In this document: one piece after another, positions 55,801 through 63,951 of the stretch
Numbering within the stretch: the stretch's first letter is position 1
Layout of the letters: each line of letters begins with the position of its first letter
Assembly (NCBI GenBank): GCA_004297625.1
Contig: SCTY01000068.1
Location: 124,001 to 188,000, forward strand
Direction of reading: 5' to 3'
DNA length: 64,000 bases
From: Betaproteobacteria bacterium
GTDB taxonomy: Bacteria > Pseudomonadota > Gammaproteobacteria > Burkholderiales > SG8-39
Notes under the pieces: model-generated
The model's input: the letters and a program-made list of their open reading frames with translations, nothing else
Told to the model about the DNA's origin: nothing
Databases searched by the model: none
Position numbers and translations under genes: made by a program

Positions 55801-55996
55801 GCATGCTTTCCGAAACGGAAAAACGGTCGTGCGCGATGTCCCAGTCGTAGACGCTTTCGTTGATCGCACCCATGACTAGCTCATAGCGCTGCTCGACCTG
55901 CCGAAGGCCCTTCTCAACGCGGCGCAGCCGCGCGCGCACTTGCGCGATCGTCGTCTTGCGTGCGGGACTGCTGCGTTTCGCTCGGCGAGCCTTCAA
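52853..55996 (-). CDS. PAS/GAF multi-domain sensor histidine kinase
   Basis: A 1047-residue kinase. In order: a short coiled coil, two PAS domains with PAC ends (WDIAHDRFSVSESMQRVLGL; WDIDTGSLYLTDRARAFFAF), three GAF domains (each with an SEILRVISGSPSDVQPVFEA-like start), then HisKA with FLANMSHELRTPLNAIIGF (His830) and a HATPase domain with DTGIGIPADKLEHVFEEF and GTGLGLTIARRL. There is no membrane helix, so it is a cytoplasmic sensor, perhaps of redox or small ligands. It is the first gene of the three-gene signalling operon. Confidence 0.95.
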   Translation of the reverse strand: MKARRAKRSSPARKTTIAQVRARLRRVEKGLRQVEQRYELVMGAINESVYDWDIAHDRFSVSESMQRVLGLPAPLLSLAEWHKRIHPDDYARYRAATVAHLKGITDRFEFDYRFRDTDGAWRWARTHGLAIRDAKGRAVRMIGSTGDITELKHAEDALRTSEERYALATAAAVEGIYEWDIDTGSLYLTDRARAFFAFPDQDVTPAAWNARIHGEDYPRYRAAIAEHFKGRTEYLEMEYRIADASGGYKWVLDRGKAVRDANGRATKMVGALSDITQRKRAEIEVRAAHDEATEALRQQTAISEILRVISGSPSDVQPVFEAIVQAGTRLFEGAAVAVARPDGGEVRLMAIAERDPERAQSWRQRFPFPLSRDYMHGAAILDCKTVEIPDAQEADGNFDAGKRNFAPSGYRAMTVVPMIRDGAAIGAISVIRKAPGPLSEKQVALLKTFADQAVIAIENIRLLNETKEALERQTATAEILRVISSTPTDAQPVFDAIAQSGLRVFAGTGVGIALVQGERVRVVSAGGDLGVMATKVDMPLSRESASGTSIVDRTVVNITDTEAPDAPRYARDNGRALGFRCIACAPMLREGIAIGAIVVTLQHAGGLSDAHLELLKTFADQAVIAIENVRLFNETTEALDQQKASAEVLGAISRSIADTAPVFDKILESCERLFAGRIVGLNLVREDGRLHIGAYHGAHRDEFERIFPLPVSAESGSGLSIVERRVVHFPDIEHGEDVPASTKQGCKAIGIKSVIFAPMLWEGRGMGAIFVGRDHVSSFSESEIALLKTFAGQAAIAIENVRLFKAIEEKSRQLEIANRHKSEFLANMSHELRTPLNAIIGFTRIVMRRSKEQLEQKQYENLDKILSSAQHLLALINAILDLSKVEAGHVEVHAGDVQLGPVLEQCMKTVEPLVKAPAVRLLKDFDGGLPQVYADEEKLRQIVLNLLGNAVKFTEQGTVRVRAKADGDSFSVAVTDTGIGIPADKLEHVFEEFTQADASSTRVYGGTGLGLTIARRLARLMGGDIAVESAPGAGSTFTLTLPLRYQA

Positions 55997-56051
55997 CCCT
56001 TCCTCCTCAGGCGGCGCGGCGCAGCATACCGCTTAGAATCCGCGCCTGCCA

Positions 56052-56933
56052 ATGAACGCCCTGCTCGCCTGGTACTTTGTCGCAGTCTGGGGCTCCGGGT
56101 ACGTGGCGACCAAGATCGGGCTGCAGTACGCGGCCCCGTTCACGTTCCTCAGCCTTCGGTTCGCGTTCGGGCTGCTTTGCCTCCTGCCGATCATCCTGGT
56201 CTGGAAGCCGACGTGGCCGCGAACCCGCGGTGAGCTCGGTCATCTCGTCGTGGCGGGGCTGCTCATGCACGCGGTGCAGCTCGGCGGCAGTCACTACGCG
56301 CAATACCTCGGCATGTCGGCCGGCGTGGCGGCGCTCATCATCGCCTGCCAGCCGCTGGTGACGGCGGTGGTCGTATCGGGCTGGATGGGGGAGAAGCTCG
56401 CGCGGCGGCAATGGGCCGGCGTATTCATCGGGCTCGCCGGCGTGGCGCTCGTGGTCTGGCACAAGATCGACATCCGCGAGGTGACGCTCGGCAGCCTCGT
56501 CGGCACGCTGATCGCGCTCGCGGCCGTGACGACCGCGACGCTCTATCAAAGAAAGTTTTCTCCGAAAGCCGATCTCAAGGCCGCCGCGGTGATCCAGTTC
56601 GCCGCCTCGCTGCTGGTACTGGTGCCGCTCGCGGTCGCGGTGGAAGGTTTTCGGGTCACCTATTCTTTCCAATTGCTTGCTTCCATCGCGTTCCTGGTGA
56701 TCTTCGCCTCCATCCTGGCCGTGAGCGTGCTACACCTCCTGATGCGCCAGGGCGAGGCAACCCGGGTAGCGAGCATGATGTACCTTCCCCCGGTGTTCGC
56801 CGTGGTGGTCGAGGCGGCCCTGTTCGGCATCGTGCCGAGCGGCCTCGCCCTCGCCGGAATGGCCGTCACCTGCGCCGGCGTGGCGATGACGGTCTGGAGC
56901 AGACGCTGGAGATCGTCTATTTCGTCCTCCTGA
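56052..56933 (+). CDS. DMT/EamA-family transporter
   Basis: A 293-residue protein of ten helices in two EamA repeats: LAWYFVAVWGSGYVATKIGL, YAQYLGMSAGVAALIIACQP, and RVASMMYLPPVFAVVVEAAL. It is likely an exporter of a metabolite. It is divergent from the kinase gene and its 3' end overlaps the MFS gene. Confidence 0.88.
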   Translation: MNALLAWYFVAVWGSGYVATKIGLQYAAPFTFLSLRFAFGLLCLLPIILVWKPTWPRTRGELGHLVVAGLLMHAVQLGGSHYAQYLGMSAGVAALIIACQPLVTAVVVSGWMGEKLARRQWAGVFIGLAGVALVVWHKIDIREVTLGSLVGTLIALAAVTTATLYQRKFSPKADLKAAAVIQFAASLLVLVPLAVAVEGFRVTYSFQLLASIAFLVIFASILAVSVLHLLMRQGEATRVASMMYLPPVFAVVVEAALFGIVPSGLALAGMAVTCAGVAMTVWSRRWRSSISSS

Positions 56934-58036
56934 ACGCGCTCGGCCATCTGGCTTTCGTCGGAAGCCGGATGACGACGTCGCTCTTTGCGCTGCGGCTCGG
57001 CGCCTCCGAGGCCACGGTGGGCGTGCTGATGGCGCTCTTCGCGGTGCTGCCGATGCTGCTTTCGGTCAGCGCGGGGCGGCTTGTCGACCGTATCGGGCCG
57101 CGGCGGCCGCTGCTCGTCGCCTTCGCCGTTCTTGCGGGCGGCATGGCGCTGCCGTTCGCGTTCCCGCGGCTCGCGACGCTTTACGCGTCGTGCGTCCTGA
57201 TCGGCACCTCGTTCATGTTTCTGCACATCAGCATGAACAGCGTTTTCGGGGCGCACGGCACGCCGGAGCGCCGCGCGGTGAACTTCTCGTGGCTCGCGCT
57301 CGGATTTTCGATTTCGAATTCCGTGGGCCCGCTCGTCGCCGGGTTCGCCATCGACCACTTCGGCCACGCGGCGGCGATGCTCGGCCTGGCGGTCTTTCCG
57401 CTCATCGCCTTCACCCTCGTCTGGCTGCGCCGGCGGCCGCTGCCGCGTCCGCACCGGGTCGTGCAACCGGCGCGCGCGAGCGTGCTCGACCTCCTGCGCA
57501 TCCCCGAGTTGCGCAGCACCTTCGTGGTAAGCGGGCTGCTCGCCATGGGCTGGGACCTCTACGCCTTCCTCACGCCCCTCTACGGGGCGCGCATCGGCCT
57601 CGCCGCGAGCACCATCGGCGTCATCATGGCGACGTTCGCGGTTGCCACGTTCGCCATACGCCTGTTCCTGCCGGCGATGATCCGGCGGCTGCGCCAGTGG
57701 ATGGTCATCAGCCTTGCCATGACGGTGGCCGGAACTGCGTACCTGCTCTTTCCGTATTTCTCCGGCGTGCCGCTGCTGATGGCGCTGTCCTTCATGCTCG
57801 GCCTCGGCCTGGGCTGCTCCCAGCCGTTCATCATGTCGCTGCTCTACGAGGCGTCGCCTCCCGGGCGGCAGGCGGAAGCGGTCGGATTGCGCACTGCACT
57901 CGTCAACGGCAGCCAGACTCTGATTCCGCTGGTTTCGGGCGCGTTCTCCGCCGCCGTCGGCATGGCGCCGGTGTACTGGGTCCTCGCGGCGTTTCTCTTC
58001 GGAGGCGCCTGGTTTTCCCGCCAGCGCATAAAATAG
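56894..58036 (+). CDS. MFS transporter
   Basis: About 380 residues with twelve helices. It includes RMTTSLFALRLGASEATVGV, RLVDRIGPRRPLLVAFAVLA and EASPPGRQAEAVGLRTALVN, resembling MFS drug/organic-acid exporters. No ATG, GTG or TTG is in frame before the first helix. A CTG at 56894 or 56906 would give the expected EIVYFVLLNALGHLAFV; the next ATG (56968) would lose part of helix one. Translation may rely on coupling to the DMT gene. Confidence 0.85.
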   Translation: MEQTLEIVYFVLLNALGHLAFVGSRMTTSLFALRLGASEATVGVLMALFAVLPMLLSVSAGRLVDRIGPRRPLLVAFAVLAGGMALPFAFPRLATLYASCVLIGTSFMFLHISMNSVFGAHGTPERRAVNFSWLALGFSISNSVGPLVAGFAIDHFGHAAAMLGLAVFPLIAFTLVWLRRRPLPRPHRVVQPARASVLDLLRIPELRSTFVVSGLLAMGWDLYAFLTPLYGARIGLAASTIGVIMATFAVATFAIRLFLPAMIRRLRQWMVISLAMTVAGTAYLLFPYFSGVPLLMALSFMLGLGLGCSQPFIMSLLYEASPPGRQAEAVGLRTALVNGSQTLIPLVSGAFSAAVGMAPVYWVLAAFLFGGAWFSRQRIK

Positions 58037-58040
58037 CGCC

Positions 58041-59051
58041 GTGCTGAAACGCATCACGCTTACCCAGTTCCTGGTCAGTCGGCAGCGCGACAAGAGCCTC
58101 ATCAACGCCGACCTGCGGCTGCTCATCGAGACCATCGCGCGCGCCTGCAAAGGCATCAGCACGCGCGTCACCAAGGGCGCGCTCGCCGACGGGCTGGGGA
58201 GCGCCGCCACGAAGAACGTGCACGGCGAGGCGCAGAAGACGCTCGACGTGCTCTCGAACGAGATCCTCCTCGAAGCGAACGAATGGGGCGGCAATCTTGC
58301 CGCGCTCGCCTCCGAGGAAATGGAAGACCCGCGGCCGATCCCGACGCACTACCCGCGCGGCGAGTACCTGCTGCTTTTCGATCCGCTCGACGGCTCGTCC
58401 AACATCGACGTGAACATCTCGGTGGGCACCATCTTCTCGGTGTTGCGCTGCCCGAAGACCGACGCCGGGGCGTACTGCGACCCGAGCGAACAGGCGTTCC
58501 TGCAGCCCGGCCGGCAGCAGGTCGCGGCCGGCTTCGCGGTGTACGGGCCGACGACGCTGTTCGTCATTACCGTCGGCGACGGCGTGTACGGCTTCACGCT
58601 CGACCGCGAGACCTACTCGTACGTGCTCACGCATCCGGACATCAAGATCCCCGAGGACACGCAGGAATTCGCGATCAACATGTCGAACGCGCGCCGCTGG
58701 GAGCCGCCGGTGAAGCGCTACATCGACGAATGCCTCGCCGGAAGCGACGGCCCGCGCGGCAAGGATTTCAACATGCGCTGGGTCGCCTCGATGGTGGCCG
58801 ACGTGTTCCGCGTGCTCTCGCGCGGCGGCATCTTCATGTACCCGCGCGACTCCAAGCTCAAGGACGGTCGCCTGCGGCTGATGTACGAGGCGAACCCGAT
58901 GTCCTTCATCGTCGAGCAGGCGGGCGGCGCCGCGACCGACGGCACCACCCGCATCCTCGACCTCCAGCCGAGCGCCCTGCACCAGCGCTGCGCGGTGATC
59001 CTCGGCTCGAAGAACGAGGTCGAGCGGGTCACTTCCTACCACCGGAAATGA
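58041..59051 (+). CDS. fbp: Fructose-1,6-bisphosphatase class I
   Basis: A 336-residue enzyme that removes the C1 phosphate from fructose 1,6-bisphosphate in gluconeogenesis. The metal and substrate site LLLFDPLDGSSNIDVNISVG is exact, and the C-terminal MRWVASMVADVFRVLSRGG fits. Start is GTG at 58041, five bases after the MFS stop. It is followed by a type A palindrome and an intrinsic terminator. Confidence 0.97.
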   Translation: MLKRITLTQFLVSRQRDKSLINADLRLLIETIARACKGISTRVTKGALADGLGSAATKNVHGEAQKTLDVLSNEILLEANEWGGNLAALASEEMEDPRPIPTHYPRGEYLLLFDPLDGSSNIDVNISVGTIFSVLRCPKTDAGAYCDPSEQAFLQPGRQQVAAGFAVYGPTTLFVITVGDGVYGFTLDRETYSYVLTHPDIKIPEDTQEFAINMSNARRWEPPVKRYIDECLAGSDGPRGKDFNMRWVASMVADVFRVLSRGGIFMYPRDSKLKDGRLRLMYEANPMSFIVEQAGGAATDGTTRILDLQPSALHQRCAVILGSKNEVERVTSYHRK

Positions 59052-59083
59052 ATTGGGGTCAGAGCATTTGCTCTGACCCCAAT
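59052..59083. repeat. Dispersed palindrome, type A, 32 bases
   Basis: The core GGGGTCAGAGC-ATTT-GCTCTGACCCC is extended by ATT/AAT on either side to a 32-base perfect palindrome. It begins right after the fbp stop codon. Confidence 0.92.
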
Positions 59084-59085
59084 AA

Positions 59086-59108
59086 AAAGGCCCCTTTTGG
59101 GGGCCTTT
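59086..59108. terminator. Bidirectional intrinsic terminator between fbp and the SWIB gene
   Basis: AAAGGCCCC (59086-59094) pairs with GGGGCCTTT (59100-59108) around TTTTG. A-rich and T-rich flanks on both sides fit termination of the convergent fbp and SWIB transcripts. Confidence 0.85.
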
Positions 59109-59132
59109 CTTGATTCTCCCTGTGTGTCGGGG

Positions 59133-59423
59133 TTACTTCAGGTGCTTGTTGACCAACCTGGTCATCTCGAACATCGAGACCTGGGACTTGCCGCCGAATA
59201 CCGGCTTCAGCTTCTCGTCCGAGTTGATCATGCGCTTGTTTTTCTTGTCCTGGAGCCCGTTGCGCTTGATGTAGCCCCAGATTTTCTTGGTGACTTCGGT
59301 GCGCGGCATCGCGCTCGAGCCGATCACCGCCGCAAGCGTAGCGCTCGGGGTCATCGGCTTCATGAAGGCTGCATTTGGCTTGCGCTTCTTGCCGCCGCTC
59401 TTCTTCGCCTTCTTTTTCGCCAT
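59133..59423 (-). CDS. SWIB/MDM2-domain protein
   Basis: A 96-residue protein. The first 20 residues are lysine-rich (MAKKKAKKSGGKKRKPNAAF). The rest is a SWIB domain: LAAVIGSSAMPRTEVTKKIW, GYIKRNGLQDKKNKRMINSD, and LKPVFGGKSQVSMFEMTRLV. Bacterial SWIB proteins are nucleoid-associated or histone-like in look, with unclear function. GGAG precedes the ATG at 59423. Confidence 0.93.
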   Translation of the reverse strand: MAKKKAKKSGGKKRKPNAAFMKPMTPSATLAAVIGSSAMPRTEVTKKIWGYIKRNGLQDKKNKRMINSDEKLKPVFGGKSQVSMFEMTRLVNKHLK

Positions 59424-59551
59424 CTCGATTCTCCTCTGAACGAATTTCGGATCGTTGGTCGACCGGATCTCTGCCGCTACTGTGCCAGCGGTGACGAGAA
59501 GATGCACGAATTCGCGCACCGGTGTCAACGATTTTCCGAGGGAAAATGCGT

Positions 59552-59845
59552 TTATTTCCCTCGGCTGTTCGAATCGAGCCACGCCTCCAGCCCCTGCGCG
59601 TTGAGCTCGATATCGAGCTTGAAGACCTCCAGCACCTGCTTTTCGGGCAGCGTCCAGCCCTGGCGGCGCGCCTCGGAGAGAAAGATTTCCGCAACTCCGC
59701 GAGCAAGCCGGGGGATGTCGCGCAGCCGGCCTCGGGCGGCCCGGCCGCGCTCCACTACCACGTGAATGGCGTTGAGGCGCGGGCGCTCGTAGAGCGCGTC
59801 GAGGGCCGTGATGCCCTCGTCGTAGTCGTAGAATCCGGCATCCAT
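59552..59845 (-). CDS. Hypothetical protein, divergent from pdxH
   Basis: A 97-residue protein starting MDAGFYDYDEGITALDALYE and containing VVERGRAARGRLRDIPRLAR and GVAEIFLSEARRQGWTLPEK. No family recognised. Its start codon overlaps the pdxH start on the other strand (starts two bases apart), so the two genes share promoter space. An ATG two codons upstream (59851) is also possible. Confidence 0.55.
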   Translation of the reverse strand: MDAGFYDYDEGITALDALYERPRLNAIHVVVERGRAARGRLRDIPRLARGVAEIFLSEARRQGWTLPEKQVLEVFKLDIELNAQGLEAWLDSNSRGK

Positions 59846-60476
59846 GAACATCGCAGAGCTGCGGCAAGAATACATGCGATCCGGGCTTTCCGAGGCGGAC
59901 GCGGACGCGGATCCGATGCGATTCTTCACGCGCTGGCTGCGCGACTCGGTGGACGCGGGACTGCCTGTGCCCAACGCCATGACGCTCGCCACCGTGAGCG
60001 CGGAAGGCACGCCCGACGCGCGCATCGTGCTGCTGAAAGGCCTCGAGCACGGCGGCTTCACCTTCTACACGAATTACCGCAGCCGCAAAGGGCGCCAGCT
60101 GGAAGCCCGCCCCGCTGCCTGCCTGGTTTTTCAATGGTCCGAGCTCGAGCGCCAGGTGCGCATCGCGGGCGCTGTGGAGAAGGTGAGCGCCGAGGAATCC
60201 GACCAGTACTTCGCCTCGCGGCCGCTCGGGGCGCGGCTTTCGGCGTGGGCGTCGGCGCAAAGCGAAACCGTTTCGTCCCGCGCGCAGCTCGAGAAATCGC
60301 TCGAAGAAGCGCGCGCGCGCTTCAACGAGCAGCCGCCGCGTCCCCCGCATTGGGGCGGCTACCGCGTGCTGCCGCAGCGGATCGAGTTCTGGCAGGGGCG
60401 CGCCGACCGGCTGCACGACCGGCTGCTGTACGCGCGCGCCGGGGCCGCATGGAGGATGGAGCGGCTTGCGCCCTAA
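59844..60476 (+). CDS. pdxH: Pyridoxamine/pyridoxine 5'-phosphate oxidase
   Basis: A 210-residue FMN enzyme that makes PLP. It begins MNIAELRQEYMRSGLSEADA; FMN and substrate regions are ARIVLLKGLEHGGFTFYTNY and SRKGRQLEARPAACLVFQW; the C-terminus RIEFWQGRADRLHDRLLY is the family signature. The MFS gene starts within its last codons. Confidence 0.96.
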   Translation: MNIAELRQEYMRSGLSEADADADPMRFFTRWLRDSVDAGLPVPNAMTLATVSAEGTPDARIVLLKGLEHGGFTFYTNYRSRKGRQLEARPAACLVFQWSELERQVRIAGAVEKVSAEESDQYFASRPLGARLSAWASAQSETVSSRAQLEKSLEEARARFNEQPPRPPHWGGYRVLPQRIEFWQGRADRLHDRLLYARAGAAWRMERLAP

Positions 60477-61641
60477 GAGCGCGGCCGCGCCGCGCGAAGC
60501 CATCCGGCTTCTCGCGCTAGCAGGCTTCAACTCGGGCATTTCGCATCGCTCGGTCGAGCCGATGCTGCCGAAGCTCGCCGAAGAGTTCGCCACCAGCGTG
60601 TCGGCCGCCTCGATCGTAATGACGACCTACGCTTTCGCCTATGCCGCCGCACTGCTCCTGCAGGGTCCGCTCGGCGACCGCTACGGCAAGCTGCGCGTGG
60701 TGACCATCGGCATGGCGCTTGCGGGGCTCGCCTCGCTCGGGTGCGCGCTTGCCTGGGATCTCGGCTCGCTGGCGGCGATGCGCCTTCTCACCGGGATGTT
60801 CGCGTCGGCTTCCGTAGCGCTCGGCATGGCGTACATCGGCGATGTCGTGCCGATCGGCGAGCGCCAGACGACCATCGCGCATTTCATTGCCGGGTCGATG
60901 CTCGGGCAGATGGTCGGCCCGCTCGTCGGCGGCGCCTTCACCGACTGGGTCGGCTGGCGGATGTCCTTCGCCTCGCTCGGCGCGGTGTTTCTCGCTGTCG
61001 CGGCGATTCTCACGGTGCGGACCTCGAGCGGCTGGTCGGTGTCGCGCACCGGTCCCTTCCGGCCGTTCGCGGTTTACCGGGGCCTGTGGTCCCTGAACGG
61101 CATGCGCTGGCTTTTTGCGGTGGGCACCGCCGAGACGCTGTTCTTCTTCGGCGGCTATGCGTTTCTGGGCGCGTTCTTCAAATCCCGCTTCGATGCGTCG
61201 TTTACCGTCATCGGGCTGATCCTTGCGGGCTTCGGTCTCGGCGGGCTGTTGTACAGCTCCACGGCGCGCGTGCTCATCCGCGCTCTCGGCGAGCGCGGCC
61301 TGGTCGCCGCGGGCGGCGCGCTCGGCGGCGTGATGTTCGTGGCGGTGGTTCTCGTTCCCTACCTTTCTCTGGCGGTGCCTTGCACGATAGCGCTAGGCCT
61401 GGCGTTCTATCTGCTCCACAACACCATCCAGGTGAAGGCCACCGAAGTCGCTCCCGACGCGCGCGGCACGGCGGTGGCGCTGTATGCGACCGCCTGGGCC
61501 CTCGGGCAGGCCATCGGCATCGCGGCGATGGGCGGCGTCATCGCCGCGTTCGGCTACGCGCCCGCCATCGTGGCGTGCGGCCTGCTCTTCGCTGCTCTGG
61601 GCCTATGGCTGCGCTCGAACCTGCATCGGTTCCGGCCTTGA
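60466..61641 (+). CDS. MFS transporter
   Basis: About 391 residues, twelve helices. It contains EPMLPKLAEEFATSVSAASI, LQGPLGDRYGKLRVVTIGMA, the MFS loop-2 motif, and HNTIQVKATEVAPDARGTAV near the C-terminus. It resembles the AraJ/sugar-efflux type of drug or metabolite exporter. A TTG at 60466 overlapping pdxH is the likely start. The kinase gene overlaps its stop. Confidence 0.88.
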   Translation: MRPKSAAAPREAIRLLALAGFNSGISHRSVEPMLPKLAEEFATSVSAASIVMTTYAFAYAAALLLQGPLGDRYGKLRVVTIGMALAGLASLGCALAWDLGSLAAMRLLTGMFASASVALGMAYIGDVVPIGERQTTIAHFIAGSMLGQMVGPLVGGAFTDWVGWRMSFASLGAVFLAVAAILTVRTSSGWSVSRTGPFRPFAVYRGLWSLNGMRWLFAVGTAETLFFFGGYAFLGAFFKSRFDASFTVIGLILAGFGLGGLLYSSTARVLIRALGERGLVAAGGALGGVMFVAVVLVPYLSLAVPCTIALGLAFYLLHNTIQVKATEVAPDARGTAVALYATAWALGQAIGIAAMGGVIAAFGYAPAIVACGLLFAALGLWLRSNLHRFRP

Positions 61642-62612
61642 ACCCGTCGATCGTGGAGGCGCTGCGCCGCGCGGGGCTGTGCGGAGCGACGGAAAACCCC
61701 CATGGCGAAGCGCTCGCCGGCGGGGTGTCCTCGGATATCTGGCGCGTCGATCTGGCGCGCGGGCCGGTGTGCGTCAAGCGCGCGCTTCCCCGCTTGCGCG
61801 TAGCCCAGCTCTGGGAAGCGCCCGTGAAGCGCAATCACTACGAGCGGCTCTGGCTCGATACCGCGGCACGCATCGTCCCGCACGCCGTGCCGAAAATCCT
61901 TGCCCACGACGAGGGTTTCTTCGTCATGGAGTACCTCGATCCCGCGCGCCACCCCGTCTGGAAGGCGCAGCTGCGCGAAGGGCACGCCGACCCCCTGTTT
62001 GCAGCCGAGGTCGGGCGTCGGCTTGCCGCGATTCACCTAAATACGACGACAGAAGCGATTGCGGAAGAATTCAGAACCGACGCGATCTTTCACGCCATCC
62101 GGCTCGAGCCCTATCTTCTCGCCACGGCAAAAGCGCATCCGGACCTCGCTGCTCGCCTGCACGGGCTCGCCGAGCGCACTGCGGCGACGCGCCAGTGCCT
62201 CGTCCACGGCGACGTGAGCCCCAAGAACATCCTTGCCGGTCCGCATGGCCCCGTGTTCCTGGACGCCGAATGCGCCTGGTACGGCGATCCGGCTTTCGAC
62301 CTCGCCTTCTGTCTCAACCACCTGCTTCTCAAGTGCCTGTGGGTGCCGCGCGCGCGGCCGGCGTTCCTGGAGTGCTTCGATGCGCTCGCCGGCGCCTACT
62401 TGCAAAACAAGGCCTTGGAAGGCGTCGAAACACGCGCGGCGTCGCTCTTGCCGGGACTGCTGCTCGCGCGCGTCGACGGCAAGTCGCCGGTCGAATATCT
62501 CACCGAGCCGGCGCAGAAGGAGACGGTCCGCCGCATCGCCCGCGCTTTGATAAGAAAATCTCCAGACCAGCTTTCGGAAGTGCGTACGGCATGGCAAGAA
62601 TCATCGAAATAA
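61638..62612 (+). CDS. Aminoglycoside-phosphotransferase-fold kinase
   Basis: About 324 residues. The catalytic loop is CLVHGDVSPKNILAGPHGPV and the metal aspartate is in FLDAECAWYGDPAFDLAFCL, standard for the APH/ChoK superfamily. It likely phosphorylates a small hydroxyl metabolite rather than an antibiotic. The TTG at 61638 overlaps the MFS stop (TTGA); an ATG at 61605 is an alternative. It overlaps the enolase-like gene by 22 bases at its end, so the products may act in one pathway. Confidence 0.85.
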   Translation: MNPSIVEALRRAGLCGATENPHGEALAGGVSSDIWRVDLARGPVCVKRALPRLRVAQLWEAPVKRNHYERLWLDTAARIVPHAVPKILAHDEGFFVMEYLDPARHPVWKAQLREGHADPLFAAEVGRRLAAIHLNTTTEAIAEEFRTDAIFHAIRLEPYLLATAKAHPDLAARLHGLAERTAATRQCLVHGDVSPKNILAGPHGPVFLDAECAWYGDPAFDLAFCLNHLLLKCLWVPRARPAFLECFDALAGAYLQNKALEGVETRAASLLPGLLLARVDGKSPVEYLTEPAQKETVRRIARALIRKSPDQLSEVRTAWQESSK

Positions 62613-63841
62613 AAGGCCGGCGGGTCTGGGACTCGCGCGGCCGGCCCACGGTCGAAGCGGAAGTCGTCGTCGGCCGCGGCACCACGCCGCTCGCAGTCGG
62701 GCGCGCGATCGCTCCCGCCGGAGCATCGACCGGCGCCGGCGAGGCGAAGAGCGTGGAAGTCGGCCAGGCGGTGCGCAACATCAATACGCGCATCCGCGAT
62801 GCGCTGCGGGCGATGAGCGTGACCGACCAGCACGCGCTCGACCGGCGCCTGATCGAGCTCGACGGCAGCGCCGACAAGAGCCGGCTCGGCGCCAACGCGA
62901 TGGTGGCGGTATCGCTTGCCTGCGCGCACGCCGCCGCTGCATCGTTGAAAAAACCGCTCTGGAGGCATCTCGCCGGCGAGCGCCGCGTGGGTCTGCCGGT
63001 GCCGCAGATCCAGATCTTCGGCGGCGGCGCGCACGCGCGCGGGCGCGTGGACGTGCAGGACTACATGATCGTATGCACCGGCGCGGGCAGCTTCGCCGAG
63101 GCGCTCGAATGGACGGCGCAGGTCTACGCCGCGGCAGGCGCGCGGCTCGCGAAGCGCGGCGCGCTGCAAGGCGTCGCCGACGAAGGCGGCTACTGGCCGG
63201 CCTTCAAGACGAACGAGGAGGCGCTCGCGGAGCTGGTCGGCGCCATCGCCGATGCCGGGCTCGAGCCGGGAACCGACGTCTCCATCGCGCTCGATATCGC
63301 GGCAAGCCAGCTCTACCGCGGCGGGAGCTACCACTTCGCGCTGGAGAATCGGACGCTTTCCGCCGAGCAGCTGCACGCCATGCTGCTGCGGTGGATCGAG
63401 CGCTATCCCATCGTCTCGATCGAAGACCCGTTCGCCGAGCACGACGCGGCCGCGATGCGCGCCTTCACCAAGGCGGCGGGCATCCAGGTCGTCGGCGACG
63501 ATTTCTTCGTGACGAATGAACAAAAAGTCAGAAATGCCGATGGCGCCTGCAATGCCGTGCTGCTCAAGCCCAACCAGGTGGGCACCGTGAGCGAGACGCT
63601 CGCCTGCTGGCAGGCGGCGCGCGACGCCGGCTACCGGGGCATCGTATCGGCGCGCTCCGGGGAGACGGAAGATGTTTCCATCGTGCATCTCGCGGTCGGC
63701 TGGGGGGTGCCGCAGCTCAAGGTCGGCAGCTTCTCGCGCTCGGAGCGCATGGCGAAGTGGAACGAGGGGCTGCGCATCGAGGAGGCGCTGGGCGCCAAGG
63801 CGCTGCCCTATCCCGCGCGCAGGCTCTTCAAGCCGCGCTAA
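62591..63841 (+). CDS. Divergent enolase paralog with altered active site
   Basis: A 416-residue enolase-superfamily protein. Metal ligands are kept in ALDIAASQLY, SIEDPFAEHD and VVGDDFFVTN, and the catalytic lysine is in LLKPNQVGT (Lys326). But His373 of yeast enolase, in the SHRSGETED motif, is Ala354 here (SARSGETED), and Glu168 (QEFMI) is Asp157 (QDYMI). About 18 residues of the loop after PAGASTGAGEA are missing. True enolase activity is therefore doubtful; relatives that act on phosphonate analogues of 2-phosphoglycerate exist. It is the last gene of a tight pdxH-MFS-kinase-enolase run. Confidence 0.85.
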   Translation: MARIIEIKGRRVWDSRGRPTVEAEVVVGRGTTPLAVGRAIAPAGASTGAGEAKSVEVGQAVRNINTRIRDALRAMSVTDQHALDRRLIELDGSADKSRLGANAMVAVSLACAHAAAASLKKPLWRHLAGERRVGLPVPQIQIFGGGAHARGRVDVQDYMIVCTGAGSFAEALEWTAQVYAAAGARLAKRGALQGVADEGGYWPAFKTNEEALAELVGAIADAGLEPGTDVSIALDIAASQLYRGGSYHFALENRTLSAEQLHAMLLRWIERYPIVSIEDPFAEHDAAAMRAFTKAAGIQVVGDDFFVTNEQKVRNADGACNAVLLKPNQVGTVSETLACWQAARDAGYRGIVSARSGETEDVSIVHLAVGWGVPQLKVGSFSRSERMAKWNEGLRIEEALGAKALPYPARRLFKPR

Positions 63842-63951
63842 TGGTTCTAACCCGCTGGGTGTCGGGTCGGCACCACAGTCGAAAACCGCGGTATCGAGAA
63901 AAACTCGGGCTAGCTAGAATTCCCACTCGATTACCATGAGGAAGGGCAGGA

